Below are positions 25,061 to 38,075 of a DNA stretch of 64,000 nt, piece by piece. Within the stretch, counting starts at the first letter, position 1, and each line of letters starts with the position of its first letter. The DNA is from Polydactylus sextarius (taxonomy: Eukaryota > Chordata > Actinopteri > Polynemidae). The stretch lies in NCBI GenBank assembly GCA_016801845.1, contig CM028906.1, forward strand, positions 6,235,001-6,299,000, written 5' to 3'. A program made the position numbers and the translations under genes. The notes under the pieces were generated by a model. That model ran no database searches. It was not told the origin of the DNA and was given only the letters and a program-made list of their open reading frames with translations.

Positions 25061-27304
25061 CCTGGCTTCAGAAAAACTGCTGCAGTGCCTCCACTGAAAT
25101 ATGTGACCTCAGTACTGAGTTCATTTTTTTGGCTGCTCACACTTGATTTTTTTCTCCACTGGAAGGTCAATAAAGAAAAACATGCCACCATTGAACCATT
25201 GGTTTTCTACATTCTGGTGATGATGATGAGAATTACTTATGAAGAAAAGTATTATTTGAGACCTGCATTAGCTCTTATTTGAGCACTTAGGGACAATGGC
25301 ATGAAGCCATTTGAGCAACCTTGTCTTCTATAAATTATATTTGTATACTTTAATTTGTTTTGCCAATTACATTTTAAAGGGAATGTTATTCATGCTGACA
25401 AAACAGTTTCTTTCAAGGAAATTAAATGCTGTATTCTACTACACAACACTATACAGGATGCAGGCCTGGAAATAAGTAAAATATAATTTGTAAATGCAAA
25501 AAACACAACTATTTTCCAGTTCAGTTCTGCAGATGTGTTTGTGGACAGCTAGCTTGGGATTTGTGAGCCAGGTCTAATACAGAGTAAATGAAGTGTGGGG
25601 TTGAAATAATAGTTTAAAGGATTTTTTGATTCCTTTTGAATTTGCCTGACTAGATAAGCAAATTAAGAAAATTAAGAATATTCTTTCAGATGGACCAATT
25701 CTCTTTCATTCATTGATTCCTATCCCCCAGATAAACAGCCCATGCCAATGAATAAACATTGGACCATTTTAGTGCTTAGAAACAGTCTCTGTGCAAGAGA
25801 CCTAATTCAAGTAACATCCTTTCCAGGGGATCGATTCCGTGAAGAAGCATAATGGTATGCTTGGTTGTTCAGCTTGTCTCAAGAAAGCAATTCCAGCACC
25901 ACTGGTGGTATTTGTTACTGGGTTGTCTTAAAAACCTCCCTGTAAGAAGTTATTGTGCTGCCATACCACGGTGGAGAGGCATTTAAAACAATGAAATGGC
26001 TGCTCGGGGGGCAATTAAACCCAGGTCATGGCCGATTTATGATCCATTTGAATGACATGACAAACTCAGTTGTTTGTGCATTTTTGTATGTCTGCATGCG
26101 CATGCACACACTGATACACAGACATTATAATTGGTGTTTTACATTGGTTTCACAACCACCATCTATTTATACAGGAGAACTGCTCATAAACTCTGGCTGC
26201 TGGAGGCATTTACTGTTGAAAAATGTGTGTCACATCTCTTTAAGTCAGTCTTAAGCTAACAATCTCACATCTATGTGAATACAGGTCATTAAAATTGTTC
26301 CTATTGTCCACATACCTAAATTTGCACTCTTAAAGCAGTTCAAACATAACAGATGAGGACAAAAACCAAAAAAAGCTACTGGAAGTCCTCGACTCTATCA
26401 GCTCTATATTATCTCTCTTATAATCTTTTTATATGGCAGACTTTGGCACCCAAGTGACTGTAACTCTGGAGGATAGCCATTTGACTTGGCTAACTTGCAA
26501 CAAAACACTTGTGTTGCCTCTTGTACAGACCACTAAATATACTGATCCTCTGAGTATTTGGTGTACTGCACCTAATGACACCAAGTGGAGGTAGAGCAAT
26601 TAATGTGCCATTTTCTTCAGATTAAATGAGAATTATATAACAAATTGGAAGTAATCAGTATTTAAGTTAACATGCAAAACTATTTTTAGCTGTAGTAGTA
26701 TAGTTTCCTCAGGCTAACATGTTAGCGAGCCTTGAGTCTAATGTCTGACTCTGTGCCCAGAAAGCCCCATGCAGGTGTTTTTGGTATTCCTCAGCAGTAC
26801 TTTGGCATTTACAAGAGGTGTCAAAAGCAGCAAGTGTGTGTAAAATCTGCAGAAGCTGAGTCAAGTCGAGTTTACAAGTTTGTCTGGGTTTGTGATTCTG
26901 GACAATATGAGTAGCAAGTATACATCTATGGCAAGTCCTGAGGGGAAAAGTTGGTTCAGTGAGTCACTACCTGGACCTGTACTCGCTCAAGTGGTGAGCA
27001 CAGGTCAGAGTTTAAATTTATAATGCTTCAGTTTTGATCCCTGGTGGTTAGTTTAGTCAAATGTGAAACCCTGGGGGTGAGTAAGAAATGAAAAATAAAA
27101 TCTGGAGTGAAGGACTGTGGCTATTTCCTGAAGCAGCAATTGTGTGTATTTTCTTTTTTCAGCTCAATTTTAGCACAGATTCTGTTATCAAATGTGAAAT
27201 GTGAATTTTCTCCGCCATTGCATAGTGAACAACCACATTAAGAAGGTTTTCCTTTGGCCATCCAGAGCAGAAAAGATACATTACTAAAATTTACATACCA
27301 GCAG
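25061..27304. other. Unassigned intergenic stretch
   Basis: No gene or recognised repeat identified. Confidence 0.45.
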
Positions 27305-27560
27305 TACAGTAGTACACTGTCACCACACAGCAAGAAGGTTCAGGGTTTGAACACTTAAACATGAGGTGGAGATTTTCTGTGTGGAAATTGTATGTTCTCT
27401 CTGTGTCTGCATGGTGATGGTTGTTGGTGTGACTGTAAGCATGAACGTCTGATATGGTGATAGACAGGCAATGTGTCTGAGGTGTACACAGTCCTTACCT
27501 ACAGTCAGCTGGGGACTGGCTCATGTGATCTAGGTTGTATGTATAATGGATGGATGGACA
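27305..27560 (+). repeat. Teleost tRNA-SINE-like repeat, near full length
   Basis: Landmarks in order: CACTGTCACCACACAGCAAG, AAGGTTCAGGGTTTGAACAC (B-box-like), GTATGTTCTCTCTGTGTCTG, GGTGATAGACAGGCAATGTG, GTCAGCTGGGGACTGGCTC and a terminal GGATGGATGGA tail. Confidence 0.75.
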
Positions 27561-28550
27561 GTGACAGTTGAATATTGATTTAAACTGACTTAAAGAATGT
27601 GAACTTTTCTTTTAACCTGTGTAATTTCCATACTCAGTGTTAACAAACCTGTCGCAGACTGCATCTCAATAAGGGACCCCCTGTGTCATGTCACGAAAAT
27701 GTGACGTCACAATCGATTGCAGTGAAGGAAGACAGTCTGACCCATCCTGGCAGCACTTTTTCAATTATTCACTGGCCCTTGCCCTTGGCTCGAGGCTGTT
27801 CAACTCTTTTACTCTTCCTCTCTCTGTACCTCATCACTTGCTGTATTCATGAATAAAAAAATGATGTGATCCACCTCTGCAGTTATTGGAATTCACCTCA
27901 CAAACTGAAAAATTTCCCAGGTGCCTCTCTCTCAAGCTACAGTCACCAGGAAGCCTCTGGCTCTGAGTCACGATCAAGGTAGATCAGTTCAGATGATGTA
28001 TCGCTGCCTTTTTGTTATTTATTTATTTATTTATTTGGACAGAATACTGTGTGTTTATGTCAAAAAATTAGCTCACTGGAGCTTAAACACAACGTTGGTA
28101 CATCATGATATAGGTTGATTCTCTTAACTTGAATTTTTTTTAGATAAAAAAAAAATATTTGTTACATTTTCATGGTTTTTAATTAGTAAAGAATTTTGCC
28201 AAATTCCATTGTGTAGACACTGCCATTGTGAATGTTTTCAATATATTATTAAATTAGTTGAGATGACAGTTTATTCAAAATGAGTGACCTTCATCATCTG
28301 TCCTCCAAAATAACACCATTCTTGTTAACCAGGTCTAAAGCAGCATGCAGCTCTCAGAAGTCAGTAACACATATGTATTAGTAAGTTTGAAAAACTGTTG
28401 AATGTTGTGAAGTGATCACTATATTTGTTACTTTGACTTGTTTTCTACATCTGCACTGGCAATATGATTTTGGGAACAAAGGTCTCATTCTTGTGAATAA
28501 TTTACAAATATTCAGCAAATCTCAAGCATAATTTGACTTCACTTAGTTGA
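27561..28550. other. Unassigned intergenic stretch
   Basis: No gene seen; a short (TTTA)n tract lies at 28016-28036. Confidence 0.45.
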
Positions 28551-28700
28551 TTAAGGTCCCTACAAGTTCACTAAACATGTTTTTGGCTTCTTGAATGTGA
28601 TAGAATGTGATTTCCTCAAGACTTCCTGCAGGAAACCACTATAAATGTGGTCAAAGGTCAAAGATCACAGTGACCTCATACAACATGTCTAACTTGTGAA
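28551..28700 (+). repeat. 'CTCAAGAC...GGTCAAAGGTCA' dispersed repeat, copy
   Basis: TTTCCTCAAGACTTCCTGCA, GTGGTCAAAGGTCAAAGATC and ACAGTGACCTCATACAACAT match the landmarks of the family at 35785-36000 and 19640-19770. Confidence 0.6.
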
Positions 28701-28974
28701 CGTATATCTAATCACCTGCAGTTGGACTGGTTAGCAGATGCACGCAGCTGCAAGGCATTTATTAGTTGTAAGTATTAATATTCCAAAAGTATGTCCTTTG
28801 TCTGCTTTGGGGTTTAGAGCCGTTTCATATGGACGGGGATCCAACCACCACATAGTTTGAATAAAGAGAAACCTTTAGAGTATAATTGTGTTTTAGATTA
28901 GTGTGCTTTCCTGTTTGATAAGGCAATATTCCTGTGCACAAAGTCTGGTCTGTAATGTTGAAGAATTGTTTTTC

Positions 28975-29262
28975 AGAGTTTGATGTGGAAGAGCCTGACT
29001 ACCCTGCCCTATGAAACACCTTTGGGAAGAACCACAGTGCTGACAGGCCTCATCACTCAACATCAGTGCTCGACCTCACTGACGCTCTTATAAGAGCTGA
29101 AGTGGAGTGAATCCACACAGACAACACTCTTGTGGAAAGCCTGAATCTAGGAAAAGAGCAGGCTGTTGTCGCAGCACATGAATGTCTGTGGTTTTGTAAT
29201 AGTCAGCAATCAAACACAGGTGGGATGTTTGCATGTCCACATACTTCAGGCCATGTAGTGTA
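28975..29262 (+). pseudogene. Tc1-like transposon 3' part with terminal repeat
   Basis: The plus strand shows the decayed end of a transposase: GAACACCTTTGGGA-like, then CATCAGTGCTCGACCTCACT (TSVLDLTDAL in frame), CTTGTGGAAAGCC (LVES) and a broken C-terminus. It ends in GTCCACATACTTCAGGCCAT-GTAGTGTA (29235-29262), a known Tc1-type terminal repeat ending at TA. Stops and indels interrupt the frame, and the 5' part is missing. Confidence 0.75.
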
Positions 29263-32200
29263 TGTCTGAGTACATCGGAGGTGCAGCAAGATCATTGATG
29301 ACATCAAATGCATCAGGTTCGTGTTGCTGTGGCAGAGTAGCCACTGCAGCAGTCTGTAAATCTTGATTCAGTTGTTTAACTGTGTTTCAAACTGTTATAT
29401 GGTCATTTGACTGAGCAGGCGTTGCTCTGTTGCACTCATGATATCACAGGGGAAAATATGTTTTCCCCTTGATGCTTCATATCGTGCTGTTTCAAAGGTT
29501 TCTGTCTGTATGACTTAACATCCACTTTTTTTTCTTTTTTTCATGGAGTTCTCCCTCTCGAGTGAAACGAGGCTGTGGAGAGATGAACACACCCAGTTGA
29601 GTCTCCCGATTACAAGCTCTATTTATCAGCTTTTGCAAGACCACTTGCCACGAAGCGGGCCCTGCTCCTGCCTTCAAAATACATTTTAAATGTAGCTCTG
29701 CTGCTGTTAGTGAATTTTGTAACTTTGATATGTTCAGGTTTAAATTTATCTATGTAATCTATGAGTTACAGAGGGCTGTTTTGATATGTTATCTGTCTTC
29801 CTCCTCGCCAAATGCTGGTTTACTCTTTCAGATGTTATTTCCTGTTTAGTTAAATAACAACAAAACCGTTACTACATTTCAACATGCCTATGCAAAATCG
29901 AACATCACAGCTTCTTAATTGTTTGTTTTTTCGTGAAACTAAAAATCCAGCTCCAGTCTTTGATTTTTACTTCACTTCGGTGTCTCTGTCTTTTTTAAGA
30001 TGAGTGGTCAGCCTTTGAAGAGGTGCAGCTTTGATCCAACACTTCAACTTTAGATAACTATAACTAGACTCAGGATTTTATTCTATTGTATTTATAGCAC
30101 TTCTGCCTTTACATCAACAATTACATACAACTCTAATTACCCTGTTGTCAGTCTGTTTGACTGAGTTTTAAACATTTAAGGTGTTTAAGTCTTCACCAGT
30201 GAGACTTCTTCCGATTAGTCCTGAATTCATTCTACAGCATGACCATGACCCCAAAAGCACACAGCTACAAAGCTAGAATAAAAAAACAGCCACAAGACAA
30301 CAAGACAAAATAGAACAAGGAATCCTGAAGCAGATGGTCTAAACCGCACGGAGCCCTGATCCATCATCAAGTCAGTCTGGGATTACAAGACAAGACAGGA
30401 GTCACTGAGTCACTTGGAACAACCAACCTGCTACGACCACAGGAATCATGAAAATAATAGTAAGGGTTGTTTTTTTAATTCAATTGTAAATAATACAATA
30501 CAAATATGCATTAATACATTTATTTTCAAATGACTGTAATGATCTATAAATAAGTGAATGGATGACAAAAACAGAAAATAAAAAAATGTTCAAATGAAAT
30601 ATAAATCCGTCAAAAGTGTGTTTACAAAAACAACATGAAATAGTCATCATTCTGTCATCATCTCTGATTGTTTACTTGCACCTACCTCATCTTTTCCAGC
30701 ACTTTTTCAGGTGCCAAGAAGACCTTTCTAAAAATATGTGTATGTTCTTGCCTCCACACTCTCTTAAAATGTCTGACACTGATATAGCTAGAATTTTAAG
30801 GGACATTGCCAGTGAAATGGAGCAACAATCAAAATGGCCTCAACATCAGCACCCACCCAACTCTTTCCTTCTCACATCATGTCACACGCCTGCATAGAAC
30901 TTGGCAGGTGACACCCAATCAGTTAGCAAGTCAAGTTTCTATTGTTCTCTAGTGCAAGACCCAAAGTTCAATGGATGGAGCAACTGAAAGTAGAAACTAA
31001 ACAACAGAGCAAATTCAAATGAAACAACAATGGGGAATTCAGTGTGGTAATCCTGTTTCCGACAGATTTTTAAAAGTCATTATTTATTCAAGAGTTTATA
31101 TCTTTTGCTTTGTATCTTTAAATGATGTACTTTTTACTGCTGAATGTTGTTTTAATCAACCCCTGTTTTACTTTGAAATACTCATTGATGATTTCATATT
31201 TTATTTGTGATTTTCCTATTTGTATTACCCATTAAAATATCAAATAATGGCTCACCTTTGTTATTTAGTCAATTTACTTATAATTGTGCCTATTTTGTGC
31301 ACACTTAGTATTTAATTGATGAAATGTTTCATTACTGTTGTTACACCTGTGATGTGATTGCCATAGACACTATGTTAAAGTGTGCATGGTGCTGTTTATT
31401 TAAAGGCAAATTTTGACTGAAATGATTGTTTTAAGAATCCTAACTTTACTTTACTTTACCTTTAATACTTTCACAGTACTGTATCTCAACAAAATTAGCA
31501 TTGTAATAATCATCATGTTTGTCCGATGGGATTTTACGAGTTAGATGAGAATCTCAAACCCACTTTCACATCTGTCAGATCAGCATGGAGCTGGAGCCAG
31601 AGCTCAGCATAATGACTGGGCATATTTTAACTTCTTTTGTTTCCATTCTTTAAAACTAACTTTAACCACCATAAAGAAATATATATAACATACAGACAAT
31701 TTACTGTAAAATGACAGCTCATAGTTTTTACATGTTGGTTTTTATTATTTGTTATCTTTAACATGAGTCCAACCACTGACAGCAGCTTCATACCTGATCT
31801 CTGCAAGAAAGAGACAGTGTGTATTTTCCAAAATGTCAAACCACTGTTTATCTTAAAAATTCAAAGCTTCAGCTGAAGCTGGTTTTCACATGGACAGTTT
31901 CAAATGGTTTTTGACATTAGGCACAGGGGTAACTAATAAACCACAGCCTGTGTTCTTTTATTCAGGAATTCATGGCCTGAGGTGTAATATCACTCGGGTC
32001 CAACTTTGTAGAAAAGTCTCTACCTTAATTTGCAGTTGTGTTTTCATCCGTTTCATTGTGTGGACTTGTTGCAGCCTGCTTTAAATCCACTGAGTTAGGT
32101 CTGGTGATAGTGCTTCTATCTAATTTATAGTTATCATTTTCTAGGCAACCATTAAAGGTATGCGTGAGATTTGGTCCCTGTCATTTACATCTTTGGGTTT

Positions 32201-32559
32201 TTCCCACAGCAGAGCAGAAAATACAATAGATCACATGGGCTACCAACAGGCTTCTCTTTTATGCTCTGCCAAAATCCCTGTAGTGCTGAGCAGTCACACA
32301 AAATATGAGAGTGATCCCCTATTATTCTCAAATGTTGATACAATCAATGTCATCCTAAACCCACTGATTTTCATCTTCCAATCAAATCCTTCCAGTGAAC
32401 ACGGCTGATAGCTTTGAGACAACCTGCACACAGATCTTCCCACACCTTGTCTTCAGTAGTTATACCTGGCTTTAACTCAATTTTATTTCCTCTGTCAACT
32501 CAAGGTAATAACATTTTATGATTATGGGACATCTGATCATTAACTACCACTGAAATATT
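29263..32559. other. Unassigned intergenic stretch
   Basis: No gene seen. Frames up to 93 codons (30616-30897) lack recognisable features. Confidence 0.45.
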
Positions 32560-32830
32560 TCAAAGGCTATCACATATATTGTAACAGTACTGACATTCAT
32601 GGTCCTCAGAGGATGAATTCCCAAACTTTTACTCTTGTACAAACCGGTGGTCACAGAGTCAGTGGATTCATTTGTATCCTAATAACTTTAATGACGTCCT
32701 GTCTTTCTCTGGCGCCACCATGTGGTTGATTATTTTGGTCTCAAGATTGCCATCAAGTTGGTTACTCACCTTATTTGGTGTTTCCCTCAACTTCATCTAG
32801 CACCATCATCAGGTCAGAATCAGTGGTTTA
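32560..32830 (+). repeat. 'GACATTCATGGTCCTCAGAGG' dispersed repeat
   Basis: TGAAATATTTCAAAGGCTAT, TGACATTCATGGTCCTCAGA, GGATGAATTCC, TAATAACTTTAATGACGTCC and CTGGCGCCACCATGTGGTTG follow the order of a fish repeat, also seen at 21190-21500. Confidence 0.7.
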
Positions 32831-33434
32831 TGAACAAATGTCTGTCAGACTAATAACATTCCCATCATCCTCAGCTGTAATTTGTGTCTAGAGCTAACAA
32901 CCGGTGTGTTAGCTTTGTAACTGCATACACTTTAGCGTACCGAATGATTGTTTATGGAAGTACAACTCAATAGCCACTGTCCTGATCTACCATTAGAAAC
33001 CTTTTATGTGCTTGTGAACACACTGAGTCAGCCAACACTGTGATGTGGTTGTTAACAATCTATCATGCCGAGAAAACACACGGGTTCCATTTTTAAAATC
33101 ACTCACCCGGTTATCAAACACACCAATAAAACACCCAAGACAGGAAGAACTGTTTTTACTCTAAATGTGCTCACAGAGTAGAAGCAAAGGGGCATTTTAC
33201 AGGATGGCGGGATAGCTCACATCACGTCCTGCCTACCTGCCTGCATGGCTTCCCTGCATGGAATACAATCTCACCACACGGCTCAGATAGCTCCACAGAT
33301 CAATACGGTCAGAGAAGAATGAAATAAATAGTCTTTCTTACCAGATTACTGCAGTGACAGTATTTTGCTTACATGAGTGAAATTAATTCTCCCAGACTGC
33401 AGGAGAGAAAGAGAGAGAGACGTGAAAACAATAC
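32831..33434. other. Unassigned intergenic stretch
   Basis: No gene or recognised repeat. Confidence 0.45.
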
Positions 33435-33545
33435 AGTGATTGTGAGAGGGTGTGTGTGTATATGTTTTTCCAACATTGTGGGGACTTAAACGTGTCCACA
33501 CACTCACATATGTGGACCTGTCTCCCTTGTGGGGACAAAAAGCAA
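33435..33545. repeat. 'TTGTGGGGAC' dispersed repeat fragment
   Basis: CAACATTGTGGGGACTTAAA and CCCTTGTGGGGACAAAAAGC bracket a CACACACTCACATATGTGGA core. A fish repeat of this type carries paired TGTGGGGAC motifs; type unknown. Confidence 0.5.
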
Positions 33546-35509
33546 TACATGAACAGAAGTAGAACAAAGGAGTCACTGACAAATGCTCAGCTCCTTTTGT
33601 GTGACTCAGCATATCTGCTTTATTCAATAACAGGATAGTGTTTTATTGTAACCAGCTTAGGAAATGAAGGTGTGTCTCTTTTTAAGGCAGTAAACATAAT
33701 TCAGATGGTCGGGTTCTTCTGCTGTACTTATAATTTCACACAAAGCTTAAATTTCCTCTTTTGTAATGGGAATCTGGTTCAGTGAGTTGGAGTGGAAAAT
33801 TATGTTAAGAGTCTATTATAATATGGAAACACTGACCAGGGACTTTAACCACATTAATTATTAAGGCACACACCATTAAAAAATGGCACCAAAGGAAGTA
33901 TATATATCTGAAAAAAAACAACAACATATTTTTTTAATAGTCATATGAGTAGTAGCTCAGCACACCAGCAAAAAAGGAAAATCAGCCACTGAGACAAAAC
34001 CCTTTGCCTCTCAAAGTGTCAGACATACTTTGAAATCTGCTCTGAATCGATGCAGTGCCACCTCATCCTCAGACAGGTAATTATTCGGATAGAGATCTAG
34101 AGGGAATCTTTCTCCAAGAAGTCAAAGACAAAAATATCTTTTAAATTTTAGATTTTAGAAAGATAGTCTACGTATTTATTTTGTATTTGTAAATTTGTAA
34201 TTACAGTGTAAAACCTTTGATGAAATTACTATGGTTTGCTTTCATTTCATGACTTTCATTCTTTTTATGACAGAAAATGTTCTTTTTACCACCAGTACTT
34301 GACAGCAGCTAGTCTAAATAAACTCCCATAGACCCTGTAAAATAACATAAAGGGGACCTAAACGTCCCTTCGGCACAGGGGAGTCCTGTATTCACCATGG
34401 TAGCAAAGACCTAAACAAGCATTAACACGATTATTTAGAATTATGATGACATTAAAAGCACAAAGCTCACAATACATTTTTTGATGTTAGTGTACATATT
34501 TTTACACTGCTGTGGGGGAACTGTTTCGAACTGTGTATGTATGCAACTTTTTTCTCTTTTAGAAGACGTATCTCTGAAAATGATCTCTGCAACTCTGCAC
34601 ATAAATTCCCTTAAACATCCATTACGCTGCCCCTTTATTCCTATTAATTTACATGCATATGGAGTGATGGGAAATGAAACAGTGAACCTTTGTTGAGAGA
34701 GCTGGTGTTGGTGATGCTCTAATGAATGGCTCTCTCATCCCTGAGATGCAGTTTGCAACTGTGACTTGGAGCTTGTGGCTGACACATCGGGGTGACACAA
34801 TGAGAGGAGGCTGCTGGAAAGACGGGGTGAGCGGAGAACCCAGATAAAGCTGTGCTGAGCTGCCAGCAGGGGGTCTTTGAGTCATCTCCAGGAGAGGGGC
34901 GGAAGGAGGGTGAATTTTTGGGAGGCAGAGCTCAGAGTAAACAGTATCTGACAAAAAACAACAACAGCAACAACCACACTCCCTAATCAAATGGCTCTAT
35001 TGAAATGCAAAGCCTCGCTCCTTCAGTTCCTCTTGAAAAACCCAGAGTGATTAAAAGTAAAATGCATTATCTGCACCATTACTCTACCTAAATTACATGT
35101 TTAAACACCAACTAGGATTTTACAACATCATATAATTAGGCATTATTAGTGTCATCATGAAATATGGCATAAGTCTAGTGAAGCTACGCAGATTAATTAC
35201 GTGAAACAGCACCTCAAAGGCACTATGTGTATGAGACTTGTCTCTCTCTCGCTCTCGGTTTCCTGCCTGTATGTTATAATCCATCCATTGCCACCCTAAA
35301 TCCCAAACACTGGTTTGTACTGAGCTGAAAGGAAGGATAAAAAAGGCACTCATTGGAGGGAAAGAGGCGAGATGATGTCAGGTCTACAGATACTTAAGTT
35401 AATTTTTACATTTCAAAAAAAAAAAAAAAAAAAAAAAACAAACATAAAAAAAAAAACTTCCACAACGTGGTTTGTTTGGTTCCGATTATTAGTCATTTCA
35501 GGTTTTTCA
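33546..35509. other. Unassigned intergenic stretch
   Basis: No gene seen. A GC-richer patch at 34690-34920 includes a CTCF-like core. A 23-base poly-A and a second A-rich run lie at 35416-35457. Confidence 0.45.
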
Positions 35510-35690
35510 GGTTTGTCAAAGGAATATTTTCATATTCTAGGAAACACCCTTTCTTGCCAAGAGCTGCATGAGAAGGTTGACACCTCTTTTATCTGTATGC
35601 TAAATATACAGCAATAGCCAGCAGCTAGTTAGCTTAGTTTAACATAAAGACTAGAAACAAGGAGAAATGTGTCTGTAAAAACCCAATTTC
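35510..35690 (+). repeat. 'GGAATA...GTTAGCTTAG' dispersed repeat, copy
   Basis: AAGGAATATTTTCATATTCT, CTTGCCAAGAGCTGCATGAG, CTGTATGCTAAATATACAGC, AGCCAGCAGCTAGTTAGCTT and AACATAAAGACTAGAAACAA follow the landmark order of a familiar fish repeat. Confidence 0.75.
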
Positions 35691-35784
35691 ATTTATGATA
35701 GTGGAGAAGCAGCATTGTCACCTGATTCTACATTATGTGTGGTGTTCAGTCAACAATGACAAATTCTACACAAATTCACTACTC

Positions 35785-36000
35785 TCAGCTGCAAAGTCAC
35801 AATATGTCATTTTTATGGCTCCATGCTGGCAGCGGTCCGTCTGTCCTATTCATGTGAACTCACTGTCTCAAGAACACCTCGAAGGAATCCTTTTCAAAAT
35901 GTGGCAGAAACATTCACATAGACTCAAGGGCGAGCCTATTAGATTATGTGTTGCCAAAAGCCAAAGGTCATCATCACCTTACAAAAACATTTTTCAGCCC
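35785..36000 (+). repeat. 'TCTCAAGAACACCTCGAAGGAAT' dispersed repeat, copy
   Basis: TATGGCTCCATGCTGGCAGC, GGTCCGTCTGTCCTATTCAT, TGTCTCAAGAACACCTCGAA, AACATTCACATAGACTCAAG and CAAAAGCCAAAGGTCATCAT. It explains the 130-codon open frame at 35695-36087, which is therefore not a gene. Confidence 0.75.
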
Positions 36001-36084
36001 AATGAATGTTGTATCTCTAGATGTCTCTGGAGGTGTCCAAAGTATTCCACCAAGCAGCAGTGCAACAGACTTGACTTGTTTAAT

Positions 36085-36205
36085 TAACTGATCTCAGTCT
36101 CCAGACTCTTGATTGGTTAAACTGTGTGATCTTGACTGGTTGGAACAAAAACCTGCAGCCAAACAGCCTTTTGTGGAATAGTTTGGACATGCCTGCTCTA
36201 GATCA
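36085..36205 (+). repeat. Dispersed repeat fragment ending GCCTGCTCTAGATC
   Basis: AACTGATCTCAGTCTCCAGA, GATTGGTTAAACTGTG, GGAACAAAAACCTGCAGCCA, CTTTTGTGGAATAGTTTGGA. Recognised as a recurrent fish repeat segment; class not certain. Confidence 0.5.
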
Positions 36206-38016
36206 TCTTGAGGAAATGCCTTCTGATCTTACTCAAATATTTACTGGTTACATTTAACTGGTTATATTTTGGTGGCTAAAGGCTAAAGGTCATCTGGAAC
36301 TTACAAAACATGTTTTTATTCATAACTCACAATTACTTCAATCAATATCAATCAACATCAATAAAGTTTAACATATGTCACAAAATGTTAAGCTATTCCT
36401 TATTAACAACATAGTGTTTCAGGAGGATTTGCCTATAATAAACCCATCCATTAATAAACAGCAGTACCCCTCAAAATCCCACTTACTCTACCATTGAATG
36501 CTGCCGATGTTTGGGTTTTCTACGCCGTCTTCATAGCTATCAACTAAATAGCAATACTTGCAGCATCAGACCTATTTAGTATGTGGGCTGATCATCTCCT
36601 TTGAAGCTGTTGTAACAGTAAAATCAGGTCAAATCTCCAGGCTCTGCACACACAACACCAACGCAGTAGCTTTACTGAGAAATATTCTGCCACATCTGCC
36701 GTACAGCATGACTGTAAACAATATAATGTTTCTAAAGTCTCAAGTCACACTGAGCTCTTATTTCACTTGTTGGCACAGAATCATCACAGTTCTTTACAGC
36801 CTGCCAGACAGATACCAGCACCGCTGAGAGCAGAAGAAGCACTCCACTGGGAAATTTTTTCTTGTGGTGTTTGTTGTCCCTGATCACAGACATGATGCAT
36901 ACATACATCCAGAGGAGGCAAAGCAATTCAGCCTGCACCATAAACATGTCTCATTGGATGGAATAACAACCAGTTAAATGTGAACACCAACAAGAAAGTG
37001 TTTTCCATATACTGAAAAGAAAATTGTCTCTTCAACCCAAACATGCTTGATTCAGTAGGTTTAATTATCATCTCATCACATGTTTGCATAGCCAAATTTG
37101 GATGTAACAAATTTAGACCTGATCTCCTGTGTGGTACTGTGCCGTGCTGTGCTTTTAGGCTCTGATTGCAACAGTTTTTATATGTCTGCTTAATGAAACA
37201 GATTTATGTCCCCTGCTGCGTTGAAGTCTCTACACAGCCACAAACCCTAGTTACTGTGAAACAGAACTGCAAGTTACAGCAAGTAGTCATGAATTAATAA
37301 CATGGCCTCAGACATACTGAAAAGTTTAGCTGCTGCACTTTAACATGGTCAGCAGACAGAATAATAGACCGACAGAAGACAGGAAAGGCTTTTATCACAG
37401 CCGAGGTATTCCTTTAAGAAATACGCTGCTTTATGAAGGGAAATGCATTTCTGTGCCCAGTAATTTATAGTTTATTATTATATTAACATTATTATTACTA
37501 CTTATATGTTTTGGGTGCATAGGAAATTTAAATCTGTGTTAATGTCTTTTATCACATGGTAACAGAAATAAACAATAAGGGGCAGATGGTTATGTATGTA
37601 TGCTATATCCTGTCTGGCCTTAAAGTTTAAGGCTACTTAAACTATTGCATGTTTACACATTCAGCAGTGTATGTGTGTTTTGACAACCCAGCAAATGTAA
37701 GTATAATGTATGACGTATATGTAAATATAAAGTATGATTTTTACTGTCTTTTTAGCTCTGCTTTGGTCACTATCAAGTCCTATGGGAAACATTTACCTTT
37801 TAGTATCTAATATTTCTTAACTACTGTTGGTTTGGTTGGCTGGGGCAAATGCACTTATAAGGAGAGTGTACTTAAAACAGAACAAAATTTATGTGTTATA
37901 TATTAACATATTCTGGTCTGCTAAATTCTAAGGCAATTTAGAAACTAATGTTTAATAATTTAGAAACCTGTTCACACATCCAATAGGTCCAGAGCAACAG
38001 TCACATTCCTCTGGAG

Positions 38017-38075
<59 letters not shown>

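Noticed and set aside
27340..27360. B-box-like GGGTTTGAACAC suggesting a tRNA gene
   Set aside because: It belongs to a SINE-like repeat and no cloverleaf can be folded around it.
32708..32724. CTCF-like GCGCCACCATGTGG
   Set aside because: It is a fixed part of the dispersed repeat at 32560-32830, so it is explained by that family.
34649..34990. 113-codon minus-strand frame in a GC-richer patch
   Set aside because: No domain or homologue recognised and no plausible exon boundaries; kept only as the site of the CTCF-like core.
35695..36087. 130-codon plus-strand frame
   Set aside because: It lies within recognisable dispersed fish repeats (35785-36000 and 36085-36205).
36732..36947. 71-codon hydrophobic minus-strand frame with two possible membrane segments
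   Set aside because: No family resemblance, splice context or promoter; AT-rich DNA gives hydrophobic frames by chance.
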